Assembly (NCBI GenBank): GCA_964006375.1
Contig: OZ023267.1
Location: 30,175,094 to 30,239,093, forward strand
Direction: 5' to 3'
Length of the DNA stretch: 64,000 bases
Origin: Tillus elongatus
Taxonomy: Eukaryota > Arthropoda > Insecta > Coleoptera > Cleridae
The notes under the pieces are model-generated. The model was given only the letters and a program-made list of their open reading frames with translations. It was not told the origin of the DNA and did no database searches. The translations under genes and the position numbers were made by a program. Below are positions 1 to 11,700 of the stretch, piece by piece (positions within the stretch are counted from its first letter, which is position 1; each line of letters opens with the position of its first letter).

Positions 1-139
1 TATATATATATATATACATATAAAAATTGAAACTGATCCCGGATGTGTATTTTAGAGGGCCTAGTTCACGCTCATTTAAAGAATTTTTTTTTAAATTCTG
101 GGATCTCCTAATTAGTGAATTTTTTGAAGAAAATTCACT
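1..139 (-). repeat. TA-family repeat, hairpin end
   Basis: A (TA)n stub at positions 1-16 is followed by the roughly 130-bp terminal block of the dispersed TA-family: a stretch with 'ATCCCGGATGTG', a 'GGGATCTCCTAATTAG' box and a hairpin at about 112-139 whose arms are AGTGAATTTT and AAAATTCACT. The same block recurs, in either orientation, beside most (TA)n arrays of the window (13.1, 18.6, 23.2, 29.3, 36.3, 36.6, 45.1 and 46.7 kb). Confidence 0.75.
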
Positions 140-564
140 ATAAGCATTATAATTTTTACCTCACAAAATCTATTGTAATGGTTTTTAAAATTTGTAAAAT
201 AAATGCACTGAGTGGGGTTGAAGATGAATATATTTATTAAGGAAGCAACATTAACCATTTTGGCATGTCAAAAGCTTAGCAGCTAATGTCATTTTTACAA
301 GTTTCGATTATACCCCTTTGGATAGAACTATCAAAATTGTGGCCTTTTTTTATTTAAAGAAAAATTGGTGCCCCAACATTAATTGTCATTGGCACCTAGA
401 ATATTTAATAGGGCAATAAATTATTTAACAAAAATTTTTAAACCGTATTTCTAATTAGCAGTAACTATAAAAAAGTGACAAATATCAAAAATAAATTAAA
501 GCTTATTATAAAGTCCAGATGATTTCAAAAAACCAAAGACACGCTCTATGTTTAATTTTTTAAG
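140..564. other. AT-rich stretch, nothing recognised
   Basis: No coding potential, RNA gene or repeat structure recognised. Part of it may be 3' untranslated sequence of the retrotransposon remnant that begins at 565 on the minus strand. Confidence 0.4.
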
Positions 565-1390
565 CTATAGAACTTCTGTAGTTATTGAACTAGGCATATT
601 GTTAAATTTCCTTGCTTGTTCATAGTCTTTGCAGTTGAATAAAAAATGTGACACTGATAGTTGTACACAGCTCTGACTACATGTAGGGGATGGTGTTCCT
701 TCTAGAAGATGTTGGTGTGCCATCTTTGTGTGTCCTAATCTTAGTCTTCTGACAAGGACACCGTCTTTACGTTCTATTTTAAATTGTAACTCACTTTTTG
801 TAATTACTGGTTGAAACAAATGTAATTTGGTATTTTTTGTCGACCAAAAATCTTGCCACCTAATAAAAATTAGACGTCTGTAAGCAGCGATGAGATCATA
901 ACACATATTGAATTTCATTTTTGTTCCGCTTTTGTAGCTGTTTTAGCCTCCGAATCTGCTATCTCATTGCCTTGAATACCGATATGCGATGGTACCCATA
1001 AAAATAAGACAGAAGTGTTGCTTATCATTTCCAAATTTGATAACATTTCTTTTATTTTGTGAACAAGGATGTTATCTGTTCTTGATTTCGTAAGTGCCTG
1101 GAGGGATGACAGTTAATCTGTGCAAATAATATATTTTGGTACTGGGTTCTCTTTGTAATTAAGTATTGTAAGAGATTGAAGAAGAGCGAACAGTTCCCCG
1201 ATAAAAACACTCGTAGATTTAGGTTATCTAAATTTGTGATATTTTCTGACTTCTATCACTGAACATCCAACTCCGTCTTCATTTTTTGATGCGTCAGTAC
1301 ATAAAATATCACAATATGCGTGATTAGACAATTTGTCATAGAAAGCGTTTTGCAAAAGCTGTGACGGATTGACATACTTGCCGAATTCTA
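565..1390 (-). pseudogene. Non-LTR retrotransposon RNase H and C-terminal tail
   Basis: Minus-strand remnant of the end of a retrotransposon ORF2. From about 1310 downward it reads as an RNase H domain: DILCTDASKNEDGVG carries the first catalytic Asp, then GELFALLQSL, then WVPSHIGIQGNEIADSEA with the His and last Asp. At 918-565 follows the usual C-terminal tail, RLRLGHTKMAHQHLL and then a Cys/His-poor CSQSC...SHFLFNC. A stop codon at about 1115 replaces the residue after TD in ICTD*LSSLQAL, and a second stop lies near 1230. RNase H at the C-terminus fits I, R1 or related clades of the Jockey superfamily. The reverse transcriptase is missing, so this is a 5'-truncated dead copy. It lies in the ACS gene, downstream of the 1793-2003 exon. 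Confidence 0.8.
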
Positions 1391-1792
1391 AGAGAGAGGT
1401 ATCTACTACAACCTATGTATCTGACCGAGGGGGAGGACCACTTAACTTGGTGTTTGGTAGAGGAGCTACAGGTATCTGAGGTGTGATGAAATCTTACATA
1501 CCAAGGAGCACAACATCTTGGCTTGGCGTTTACAATGTTACCTCTAATTAACAGATTTAATGTCAAACTTGTGACTTGGACAAGCACAAGCTGTTAACTT
1601 AATTGTCAAATAATACAATGTATAACTAATTTAATAGATATTATTATTATTAGTATTACTAAACGAGACCCTTCTAGAAAATACCTAAAAAATGCAATAT
1701 GTATGGAAAAGTCATAGAAACTATGATTAAGCCAAAAATAGTTTTTCTTCCTATTTAAATGTGAAAATATTAATTATAGGAGAGAAACTTAC
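1391..1792. other. Intronic sequence downstream of ACS exon
   Basis: Follows the splice donor of the ACS exon in the direction of the gene. Minus-strand readings between 1336 and 1587 look like degraded retrotransposon sequence but carry no clear motif. Otherwise nothing recognised. Confidence 0.4.
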
Positions 1793-2003
1793 GCACTGTA
1801 TAAGCCGGATTCACTGGTGATACAATTAAGCCAGCGTCCAAGCTTCCTAATGTAGCTATTGAGTATTCCGGAGCATTTGGCATTATTATCGCGATTACAT
1901 CGTTCTTCTCCAGTTTGAAGAAATTTCTAATGGATCTTCCAAAATTTCTAGACTTTTTTCTAACATCTTCATAGGAATATTTTCTACCAGTCACTGCACA
2001 TTC
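1793..2003 (-). CDS. Acyl-CoA synthetase (4CL-like), internal exon
   Basis: A 211-nt exon of a member of the AMP-binding family (4-coumarate-CoA ligase, luciferase-like acyl-CoA synthetases), which form acyl-CoA through an acyl-adenylate. It encodes ECAVTGRKYSYEDV, then LEKNDVIAIIMPNAPEYSIA, then GSLDAGLIVSPVNPAYT. This matches the family's N-terminal consensus (TGR-Y-Y, G-DVVAI--PN-PEY, G--AG---S-VNP-YT). On the minus strand a pyrimidine-rich acceptor ending TTTTTTTCAG precedes GAA at 2003, and a consensus donor GTAAGT begins at 1792. Entry phase is 0 and exit phase is 1. It follows directly on the exon at 48434-48637. ATP-binding and catalytic motifs lie in later exons, outside the window. 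No stop or frameshift is seen, so it is probably functional. A processed copy is ruled out by the splice sites. Confidence 0.88.
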
Positions 2004-2197
2004 CTGAAAAAAATAACATTTTAGACTACGTATGGTTTTCAGTACTTTTTTATAAGGTATAGTAAAAATCAGACTTAAAAATCGATAAACAATAATGTAT
2101 CGTATATTAAGAGGCTAGGTTAGGTTAAGTTGTGAGTGGGCCATAACGGTCCCTCCAATGCGACATTAATGTCCATTGTGGCTCATGCCTAATTGTC

Positions 2198-3131
2198 TTA
2201 TTTTATTTTGCCCAATAAATCCAGCATCCTACAGAGGTCGACAAATTTTGTGGGCGAAAGTTGACCCAGATCTTCTGGTGCAAGCTTTGTCTTGCTAAAG
2301 AACAGGTGTCTTGCCCGTCTGCAGCTGGACAGAAAAATAGCAGGTGCTCTGTTGTTTAGTCACTCTTCATACACAGTCGTCACTCAGTCTCTTCACCGAG
2401 ACCAATTCAGTGCATGTGGTGACGTAGGCGGCAGTGTCCTGTATACAGGCTGACTGGATTACTCAGTTGTTGTCTGTTTAGCTCTAGAAGTTTTTTAGCC
2501 CTTGACTCTGAAAGATGAAGGCCTTAGAGTGTGCTAATCCTGACAGATTTTGCCATTGCTGGATTGTCATTCTATCTGTACAGGTCTTTAAGGTTACTTT
2601 GCTGTGCATGATGATATCGTCATCACAGGCACTGGTCCGATAAAGTCCTCCTGGGCACCGCCCCTGGCAAGCGCTCGGCCGCTACATTGCCATCAAAGTC
2701 CGGTATCCAGACCAGCGACACCTCATTGCAGCTGCCCAGTTTATTGAGGGGAGATTTACAACTCCATACCGTTTTTGAATTGCAACGGTAGGAACCAAGA
2801 GCCTTTATTGCAGCTTGGCTATCTGAAAATATTTTTATCGATTTGTGTGTGCAATGGTTTTGCATTATTTCCCTTGCATACATCTCGATGGCATACACTT
2901 CTGCCTGGTGTATGGTTGCGCATACTTTCCGAGGCTGGATGATATTCTTGCATCGGTGTTGCTCCCATATGCGCCGGCTCCTGCCCCCCGATCAGTTTTC
3001 GAGCCGTCAGTGTACCAGCAGAGATCTGCCCTCAATTGGGTCGTTTGGTTTCGGTACCAGTCCTCCCCTTCCAGAAGGACAGTCTTGTAAGAGATATCTC
3101 TACTGATCTTTGTAGGCATCAGGTCTGACAT
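2198..3131 (-). pseudogene. Non-LTR retrotransposon RNase H tail, second family
   Basis: Minus-strand 5'-truncated ORF2 end. It starts with LCWYTDGSKTDRGAGAGAYG (first catalytic Asp of RNase H). A frameshift near 2900 changes frame to AEVYAIEMYAREIMQN, IFSDSQAAIKALG (second Asp) and VSLVWIPDFDGNVAAERL, where the usual PGHSGI-GNE-AD motif is damaged. Several shifts follow, and it ends as LSPTKFVDLCRMLDLLGKIK with a stop at 2198. The family differs from the remnant at 565-1390. It lies within the giant intron, just upstream of the ACS exon acceptor. No reverse transcriptase domain is present. Inactive. Confidence 0.78.
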
Positions 3132-3189
3132 CGTTCCTAGAACCTCATGACTCTCAATGTCATCGAGGAGTCCGGTTTGAGGAAACCCA

Positions 3190-3504
3190 AATTTATTTTT
3201 CTTTAAATGCCTGTAACTTTTTTGTCCTTCAGCCTACAGAGCTAAATGTTGGTAGGTAAGTTACCTATAATGATCTAAACCCGCGTACCAAATTTGGTTG
3301 CCCTTACTTTGTTAATTCTGGAGATATAATTTTTTTTTCGAAAGAACACATAAAATTTTCCGGGAAAACCTCGGCGGATTTTCTTGGCTAACAAACTTAT
3401 CCAAGCCACTTACGAAAGGAAGGTACTCACCAAGTTTTATCAAAATCGGTCCATTATTTTTTTAGTTATAGGTGTGACACATAAATATATAAATAAATAA
3501 ATAA

Positions 3505-3584
<80 letters not shown>
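3190..3584 (-). repeat. TA-family body fragment with (TA)n
   Basis: Positions 3190-3480 are the reverse complement of the TA-family body: the box CCATTATTTTTTTAGTTATA next to the TA array, ACTCACCAAGTTTTATC, CTTATCCAAGCCACTT and CGCGTACCAAATTTGG. It abuts a (TA)n array at 3508-3584 introduced by (AAAT)n. Same sequence at 18.9, 32.8, 43.4, 45.4 and 47.0 kb. Confidence 0.8.
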
Positions 3585-3588
<4 letters not shown>

Positions 3589-3589
3589 G

Positions 3590-3735
3590 TCTATGCGGAA
3601 GTAGCTGGACCTTTCTCTCTTGGGATTTATATATGTTTATAAGGAAGTAGCTGGACATTTCAGCCATAAAAATTAATATGTCCAAAAGGAAGTAGCTGGA
3701 CCTAACCTCACAGTGTTGCCGCACTTTTTAGTGGG
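3590..3735. repeat. Subterminal AGCTGGAC repeats, left end
   Basis: Three copies of GGAAGTAGCTGGAC lie at about 3596, 3641 and 3689, starting with TATGCGGAAGTAGCTGGACC next to the (TA)n array. The inverted counterpart is at 12893-13065. Both ends share TATGCGGAAGTAGCTGGACC at the outer edge and GTGTTGCC at the inner edge. They look like the termini of a large DNA element of about 9.5 kb. Confidence 0.6.
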
Positions 3736-4435
3736 ATATATAAAAGTTTTCTGGTTAGTTTTATGTTGTACACTTAAACAGGTAGCATTAAGGTTTTAAG
3801 GTCTGCGTGCTAGTATACAAAGATGATATGTTTTAATTAATACATTATTTATTCTCTCTACCTTGACAGTTTTACAGTAAAGCACTTCGTGAATAATATT
3901 ATATTATAAAAAGTGACTACAAATTATTTTTAAATTATTTACCTACATAAATTATCACACCGGTGTGGTAAAGCAGAAAAATTATAAAAGACCAATTTTA
4001 TGTTGTAATTTTTTACCAGTTATTTTAAATTAAATAAATTGTGTATAAAAATGTATTTATGACAGTCTTGTCTAAAAACACACGTGTTTTATCTCAAAAT
4101 ATAATACATTGAGTTCCTAGAAAACAAAATTATTGTAATTAGTTATCTGGATCTGAATACATTGCATGTGATCTGTTCTCATAATGGAAGTAACATAATT
4201 CAAACTCTTAACAAAACTATGATGACCAAAGCTTTTGCATAAGTTACATATGAAACACAATTCTTGTGTTATGGTTTGAATTGAACGTGAGAAATGAGTG
4301 AAAATAGTTGTCGTAAATAAATAGAGAATGCAGAAAAAGTGGAGAACTCAGGAATTTAGTAGAAGAAAATTTGTACAAAGTAGGCAAATTTGTAAAATGT
4401 AATATAAATAGTCATTGATGTATTTTTATGTTATT
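3736..4435. other. AT-rich stretch, nothing recognised
   Basis: No coding sequence or repeat family recognised. It lies inside the interval bounded by the AGCTGGAC inverted termini. Confidence 0.4.
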
Positions 4436-4741
4436 TTATTTTAATATAGCTAAAAAGAAATATTTAGCATATTGTCTGTCTTTTTTCGTGCTACTAGAAA
4501 TGTAAGGTTTTAGAGACTGGGGAGTTCGTTTGTTTAACACTGGACAATTTTCAATCAGAAGTTCACATCCAGCTATCGAGGGGTTGCTTCCGTCCTTTAA
4601 ATGTTTTCTAATGGTCTCCTTAACTGTTTCTCTTTGAGGAGAACTCCATCTTGGTCGTGCTGCTGTGAAACAATAATCATAGAAATTAGCTTTGTACAAT
4701 GGGTGAAGATTGGAACCTGTGACGAGCACTGATAAGTACAA
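4436..4741 (-). pseudogene. Possible Myb-like C-terminal domain fragment
   Basis: A minus-strand frame whose central part reads RPRWSSPQRETVKETIRKHL, then PSIAGCELLIENCPVLNKRT and LKPYISS. The pattern of Trp, basic helix, Pro-Ser, Cys, Leu-x-x-Arg-Thr and a final Lys-x-Tyr/Phe-Val resembles the helical C-terminal domain of many uncharacterised insect proteins, some probably transposon-derived. I cannot name the family. No start context or upstream exon was found, and its 5' end runs into Penelope-type sequence. It is either a broken element gene or chance. Confidence 0.33.
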
Positions 4742-4845
4742 TTTGGAGAACCCAATTCATCACAATACAGTTTTTTGACCTGACGATCGTTTCGCTAACA
4801 AAGTTAGCCTCATTAAGGGGATGAATCAACTTAGTTTATTCAAAT
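4742..4845 (-). repeat. Penelope-type fragment with hammerhead-like core
   Basis: Read on the minus strand: a degenerate core TTAATGA (hammerhead consensus CTGANGA), a hairpin GCTAAC-TTT-GTTAGC, GAAA, then a self-complementary ACGATCGT and a GTC. Flanking GAACCCAATTCATCACAA is shared with the fragments at 14.1, 27.5 and 52.8 kb. Two core residues are changed, and one extra base separates the core from stem II. It is probably an inactive relic. Confidence 0.5.
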
Positions 4846-5814
4846 TTTAAAAATTAAAAAATTACTTTAAGGAAGACGCAGAAATTGAAGACATTATTCC
4901 TTTACCTAGAGGAAAACAGTAGCATATTGTTTATGCTAAGCTTATAGTAATAAGTACAACAGTGATAGAGTGTATACTGCGGAAGCTACTTTTAACGGGT
5001 GTTTCATAATCATTGTTTATTGTTAACTTTAAATACTTCATATTTAAATTTCCGTACAAGTTAACGAAAATGCAGCAAACAAAAGGCTTGTCCTTTGCCT
5101 AAAGAATAACCATGTTATATGTTATATTTTCTAAATTTTATCGAATTATTGATCTATTGATGTAATTGTTTTCAATTTTTGATCATTTTAAATGTTTTAC
5201 CTTAGAATATAAATTTTTGCAAATTAAATTTTATGTACCCTATAAAATCCCATATAACGGGGGAGGAGTCATCCGACACGATAATATGTATTTTATAATA
5301 CAAAATGCAACGATGACACTTTCCACACATTACATTATAGTCTCGGCTCCCATAATGCCTTTTTGTAGGGTGTCTTGGTTGCGAGATTATAAATATATGT
5401 ACTTACATTATTTAACTGTTATAGTAGCCTCATAATAAACGTTTAGTTAACGCACCTCGTCTAGTGGGCAGTATCCAACCCCCTTGCTCCGTAATTGCTT
5501 AAGAAACCCTTTAAGAAAATTCGGCCATAAAATGTTTTCTAACCACAAAGTCATTTGATTAATGAGTACACCAACAAAACATATTGTAGGCTCTGTCTAA
5601 AGAAAGCACTGGTAATTTAAAACTTACAACTATTTAGTCTGCCTAAGAAATGAAACTTGTTTTAAAAATTTTCTGCCAAAGTTTATTCTAAAAAAATATT
5701 CCGACCGAAATTTATAAATCGACATGGAGTCTAAATTAATAAGTCAGTCAAACTGATCCTGGACTATTTTCAGTAATTATAGTAGATGTTGGGGCGTAAC
5801 GTACTTAAAGGGTT
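4846..5814. other. AT-rich stretch, nothing recognised
   Basis: No recognisable gene. A plus-strand open frame at 5166-5435 lacks any family motif and is probably chance. Confidence 0.4.
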
Positions 5815-7440
5815 ATTATTATTATTTTATAATTTTTCAACAACACACCACGAGGGCTTACAGCCTAAATACTATCGTGCCGTGGGTGTCGAGAAGGAGG
5901 AAAGAGACTTGTTAATTCTGGACTTCAAGGTTTGGAGGTTCTGAGGAGAAGGAAAAACATGTGCCGTCAAGGAATTCCACAACTTGGAAGGCCTCGGGAC
6001 AAAAGAGCGGGAATAACAAGATGTTCTATGTCTGGTGACCTGGGCAGTAAAACGGTGCATTCGCTCTGTTCTTGGTAGATCTGCTGGGGGCAGCAGGTGG
6101 AGGAACTATGGAAGAAAGCTCATCTGAGCAGTGCCCGTGCAGATATCTATAAAAGAGAACGAGGTCACCAACGGCACGTCGGTGGGCAAGAGATGGCAGC
6201 CTTTGGGTGATGGTAGTGTCACCGATGAGACGTATAGCTCTCTTCTGAATGGAGTCCAGAATAGCGAGTGTGAAAGCGGCAGCGGCACCCCAGATGTGGG
6301 AGCAGTATTCGAGGTTTGGCCTTATTTGTAAAGTATATAAAGTATAGAGATTATCTGGCGAAAAGTATTTGCGAGCACGGACGAGGAAACCTAATTTCTT
6401 AGTAGCCACTTCTGCAATTGATGTGACATGTTGGTGCCAATTGAGATTTCGATCCACAGATATGCCAACAAGTGTAAAGGTCTCATTACTTTGAATAACT
6501 TGGTTGTTGATTGTGATGGGTCTAGGGCTGGTGCATCTCTTATGAGATAGAAAGCAAGACTGAGATTTGGTGGAGTTGAATTGTACAAGATTTCTACTTC
6601 CCCATAATATTTTTGAAGATCCACAGAGGCAGAACCCCCCCCCCCATGAGTCTGCGTTCCTCATCTAATTGAGCTAAAGAGACAGGCTTAGAATATTGTA
6701 TATTTGAGAGGAGGTCATTGATGTGGAAAAGAAACAAAGTAGGGGCTCAAGCTTAACCTTCAGGGACTTCTGCATTAATTGGATACAGTTTAGGGGAATG
6801 GCCATCCACGACAACAGAAATGCTCTGGTTGGAGAGAAAATTTGCTGTCCAGGTACAGAGTTTTGGTGGTAGGCCATAAACCGGAGGTTTATTAAGCAGC
6901 GCTGTGTGCCAAACCTGGTCGAATGCTTTGGATATGTCTAGAGCGACAATCTGGCATTCACCGTGTAGTTTCATAGACTTGTTCCAAGAATGGCTGACAA
7001 AGGAAAGGAGGTCGGCAGTTGATCTGCGCTGACGGAATCCATACTGCCTGTCGTGGATTAGACTGTGTTTTTTGAAATTTTAGTAATTCGGTGTTTATAT
7101 ACTTTTCCATCACTTTATAGATGACTGAAAGGAGAGAAATAGGCCTGTAGTTGCTAGGAAGCGTTTTGGATCATTTCTTGGGGACGGGTTGTACTCGAGC
7201 AGTTTTCCAGTTACTAGGGAATATGCCTCTATTGTAATATGTCTAAAACAGACAGGTCAGGACAGGAGCAAGTTCTGGTGCGCATCTTTTGAGAACAATT
7301 GCTGGGATCTCGTCAAGGCCAGAGGCTTTCCTGGCATTAAGAGAAGAGAGCATCTTTCGTATCTTTTTTTGTTTTGTAATATAGTATTTTGAATTAAAAT
7401 TAATCCAACTCCTGCTTTTTTTAGTAGATAACACAAAAAC
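5815..7440 (-). pseudogene. Non-LTR retrotransposon copy 1 (family A)
   Basis: Minus-strand reverse-transcriptase remnant. Order from 7434 downward: MLSSLNARKASGLDEIP (RT block 1), IVALDISKAFDQVWH (RT block with catalytic Asp), PINAEVPEG (normally GVPQGS), LLCFFSTSMTSSQIYN, then a long in-frame C-terminal part at 6664-5872. That part reads WGSRNLVQFNSTKSQ, GISVDRNLNWHQHV, PNLEYCSHIWG and SFVPRPSKLWNS, and is the thumb and tail of a CR1/Jockey-type ORF2. The segment that should carry the YADD box is deleted near 6700. The 3' end at 5815-5835 is an AT-rich tail with ATT repeats. The same family occurs at 51765-52795 and 56050-57950. It is broken by frameshifts and stops. Confidence 0.85.
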
Positions 7441-7571
7441 TTAATTCGAAAATAGGACAAGGTGTATAATGACTGTTGTTTTATAAACTTACGAGATCTA
7501 CTTTTAGTGTTATAGAGTTATATATTTTAGATTATTGTATCCAATTGTTGCAAAAGATATTTTACAATTAT

Positions 7572-7912
7572 TATCAAAAAGCCTGAGTGATCCAGTGGTA
7601 GGAAAGTATGCCGCTGGATCCAAGGGTACTGGGTTCGATTTCCAGGGTTCCTTATTCATTTTTTCAGCCCCTACTATAAAATTATCATTTAGTTGGAGCA
7701 GGTTGAATTTCTGCAGGTTCCGATTCACTGAGGAGTCGTGAAGTCGTTAGTCCCGTGTACCGTGCGAGGTTGGACACGCTGAATATCCCTACCCTCCTTA
7801 TAGAAAAACGGGGTTCGGCCAAATTTAAAGGAAAGTGAGTTGAAAGTGCTCTCTGTCGTCGGTGATTGGCCATAGTCGCAGAAATACGTCGCCGTTGGGG
7901 CAAAGACAAAAA
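7572..7912 (+). mobile_element. tRNA-derived SINE (family S1), diverged copy
   Basis: The head resembles a tRNA: an A-box-like GTGATCCAGTGGTAGG and a B box GGGTTCGATTTCC. The body then matches the better copies at 27886-28243 and 53270-53630: GGGGTTCGGCCAAATTT and GTCGGTGATTGGCCATAGTCGC. It ends with CAAAGACAAAAA. It is more diverged than the others, so an older insertion, sitting just upstream of retrotransposon copy 1. Confidence 0.75.
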
Positions 7913-9239
7913 AATATAAACAATTATTAGCATTATTACTGCCATATTACACAATGCATGTTGGTAACTTAGAATACATTCAGTTAATCAAATACACCTT
8001 TTTCAAATGCGCGAACACGTCAATTAGTGGTTTTTAAGCTGTGATCTTTCTTTAATAATATGAAGTTGTCCCAAATTTGAGATATGACGTCGATAATTTG
8101 TTTAACCGACAATCCTACTGTTTTGTTGGCTATTCCTAAAGTACATGTCAAGTTATACTAAACCACCAAGTTTATATTCCTTCCCACAAAAATATACATT
8201 ATATTATTTTAAAAACAGAAATAAAAAGTAGATAATCTAAATCAATTTTCTTTAATAAATGCTTAGGTTGTTGTCGATTGACTATTTGTTAGTAGTATAA
8301 ACGGAATTGAAATTCGTTTTACACATTTCTGGTTATCTTGGGAAAATAAGTCAACATTCATTTCTCATTCGTGCTACTAATTCCTTTAGATTTATAATAA
8401 TAAATAAATAAAAATTTAAAATCTGCTGTTTTTTTCAAATTAATGTGTAGGTTAAACCTATTTAACAAAAAGAAACTAGGGTAGGATTTGAAAAAAATAT
8501 CGATGAGGTCGTACCTTAAATTTGGCACACACTGTATGATATTTATTTTATTTTTTGAAAAGACCGCAACATAAAATGTCTATCGACATGTCTGCGAATT
8601 ATTGGAAAAAGATAGCTGTATCTGATTAACTGAATTTATTCCATATTTTAAACTCGCGGTATATGTATATAGCTGTCAAAAAATTATACTGGCAGGTTTA
8701 GGCAAACAATGTACATATTTTTTATTATAAATAAAAAGTCGTAGGGGTAGAAATAGTAGCATTAGTAAGTAAATAACTTAAAAGCTTTATTTTCTGGAAA
8801 ACCGCTGCATTTTAAGATTCACATAGTTGCATTTGCATCATGTTCGATGCAGCAGAGATAAGACATGTTTGCTGAATATAACTGGGATAAAGCTTGCATG
8901 AAGTTATCCATAAATTCCGAGCCATATATTTACACGTAGGGTCAGCAGAAAGCGGGATGGATCGTCGCGATCACAATATCAGTGAAGCGGATTCAACGTA
9001 GTAAATTTATGGCTAGCCATAGATGCCAGCCATATATTGCTATATGCTACTACACCTTACCGAAGAAAAAAGAATTTGTCTTAAGTGTTTTGCAATAACA
9101 TAATAACACTAAACCAATCGTTTATTATTAACATAGTCATAGAGGAAAACTAAATTTTAGTATGTATTATTTGTTATTTTAGTTACATGTACCCAAATGA
9201 CAAATATTGGACAATAAAGCCGAGGCCCCAATATAAAAA
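7913..9239. other. AT-rich stretch, nothing recognised
   Basis: About 1.3 kb without a recognisable gene or repeat. It lies between the SINE and the satellite array. Confidence 0.4.
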
Positions 9240-10975
9240 TAGACACAAAAACAAGTTACGAAAGACCTAGTGTATAGCAACCTAAGCAAATTATTTTTTG
9301 TCACACTCTAGAAAATAAAAGCAAATCATTTGAACATCGAGATAATTATTACTAAGTTTTTTCAACTATGACTTATTTTTTGATATTTACAGTTAATGTG
9401 CAAAATCATAAAACCGCAAAACTATTACCAAGGCCCTAATGTATAATAACTCATGCAAATTATTTTTTTTCACTTTTTTGCAAAAGTGAAAAAAATACAT
9501 ATGAAGATTGAAATAGCTATTACCACGTTTATTTTTTCGCATTTGCAGTAGATGTGCCAAAATCACAAAAACGAAGATCGGGATAGCAATTAAGACGTTT
9601 CCGAAATATGAATTAATTTTTGATATTTGCAGTAGAGGTGCCAAAATCATATAAACACAAAATGACTACCAAGGCCCTAGTGTATAATAAGATTGCAAAT
9701 TATATTTTGTCACCCTTTGCAAAAGTGAGAAAAATGCATATCAAGATCGGGATAACTATTAAGAAGTTTCGGTAATATGAATTATTTTTTGATATTTGCA
9801 GTAGATGAGCCAAAATCATAAAAACCAAAACTGATTACCAAGGCCCTAGTGTATAATAAGATATGCAAATTGTTTTTTGTCACCTTTTGAAAAAGTGAGA
9901 AAAATGCATATGGAAATCGAGATAGCAATTAAGACGTTTCCGAAATATGAATTATTTTTTGATATTTGCAGTAGATGTGCCAAAATCATAAAAACAAAAA
10001 ATGATTACCAATGCCCTAGTGTATAATGAGATATGCAAATTATTTTTTGTCACCCTTTGCAAAAGTGAGAAAAATGCATATGAAAATCGGGATAGCAATT
10101 AAGACGTTTTCCAAATATGTATTATTTTTTCGTATTGGCAGTTAATGTGCCAAAGTCATAAAAACAAAAAATTATTACTAAGGCCCTTATGTATGAAAAA
10201 CCATGCAAATTATTTTGTCACCTTTTGCAAAAGTGAAAAAAAAACGCATAAGAAATTCGGGATAGCAATTAAAACGTTTCCGAAATATGTCATATTTTTT
10301 GATATTTGCAGTAAATGTGCCAAAATCATAAAAACACAAAATGATTACCAAGGCGCTAGTGTATAATAAGAGCTGCAAACTATTTTTTGTCACCTTTTGC
10401 AAAAGTAAGAAAAATGCATATGAAAATCAGGATAGCAATTAAGACGTTTCCGAAATATGAATTATTTTTTGATATTTGCAGTAGATGTGCCAAAATTATA
10501 AAAACAAAAAATGATTACCATGGCCCTAGTGTATAATAAGATATGCAAATTATTTTTTGTCGCCCTTTGCAAAAGTGAGAAAAATGCATATGAAAATCGG
10601 GATAGCAATTACGACGTTTTCCAAATATGTATTATTTTTTTGTATTTGCAGTTAATGTGCCAAATTCATAGAAACAAAAAATATCACTAAGGGCCTGACG
10701 CATAAAAGCTCATGCAAATAATTGCATTTGAACACCGGGATAGTTACTACCACGTTTTTTATTTCAACATTAATGATTCTGTGATACTTACTGTTAATGT
10801 GGTAAAATCACAAAACCAAAAATCATTACCAAGGCCCTATTATGTAATACTACACCAAATTTATTTTTTGTCACCCTTTGCAAAAGTAAGAAAAAAAAAA
10901 GAATTTAAACATCGGGATAGTAGTTAAGAGGTTTTCCAAGAATGTATTTTTTTTTTCAGTCAATGTGCCACATGA
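9240..10975 (+). repeat. 170-bp satellite array, forward
   Basis: Tandem monomers marked by GATATTTGCAGTAGATGTGC, CCAAGGCCCTAGTGTATA and TTTGTCACCCTTTGC. The first motif recurs at about 9622, 9791, 9961, 10131, 10301, 10471 and 10641, a steady period of 170 bp. A shortened unit (about 84 bp) lies at 9541-9625, and more degenerate units lie at both edges. The monomers at 10131 and 10641 share a variant (GTTAATGTGCC; degenerate CCCTAGTG box), 510 bp apart, which suggests a three-monomer higher-order unit. Open frames inside are chance. Confidence 0.9.
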
Positions 10976-11700
10976 AAGGCAACGGGAAACCGCCTTATTT
11001 TTACCTATCGTTGCGACTACTGAGCGACTTTGCCTTCAGTCAGTGAGTGAGTGATACAGATTATTTTTATTATGTTTTGGAAAAATGATGAATTTAAATA
11101 AATTTAATAAATATGTTGTGTATACAAAGAAACTACCCCACTCTCGTTATAAGAATATGTTTATTATAAACATTTGCTATAAATTAGGTTTAAAGTGCAA
11201 CTTATTTTTAGTGGCATAAATCTTGGTTACATAGCATAAGAAGACTGTTTCTTATGCTGTACTGCATACTTGAACAATGCAACATAAAAATTATGAGAAT
11301 CTAATTAATGTTAGTCACTCTAGTATAGCAGTTAGTGGCTAGTCATATTCAAATATTAAACCTAGCATTTCTTCTCAAATATTATCTATTTGTTTATAAA
11401 AGCGTCGCATAGATAAAGAACGTTTGGGCTTTGATATACCGCTTTTACGACGTTGATCCCAGAAAGTTTTACAGCTCTGTTTCTGTACCCTCCTTTTGTA
11501 AATTTCAAAGCTTTTACCTGACCTGTCAAACATATGTTTAGAAAAAATTGAAAAGTAACTGTAGCACAGCATAATCAATCAATTATTATGCTGTGACTGT
11601 ATATTAGATTTTAGCGCGTTAAAAAATCTGCAACTTGAAAAATAGGAATAGAATCATATTCAATTCATTCTAAAACTGTCAGAGTTGAGAGTTGTGTATG
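10976..11700. other. Spacer between opposed satellite arrays
   Basis: Non-repetitive spacer of about 725 bp. A short minus-strand frame at 11375-11578 is rich in Lys and Arg but matches nothing I know. Confidence 0.5.

Noticed and set aside
5166..5435. 89-codon plus-strand frame
   Set aside because: No motif, no splice or start context, base composition like the surroundings.
9240..10975. CRISPR-like regular repeats
   Set aside because: Contiguous 170-bp monomers without unique spacers in a eukaryotic intron; this is a satellite.
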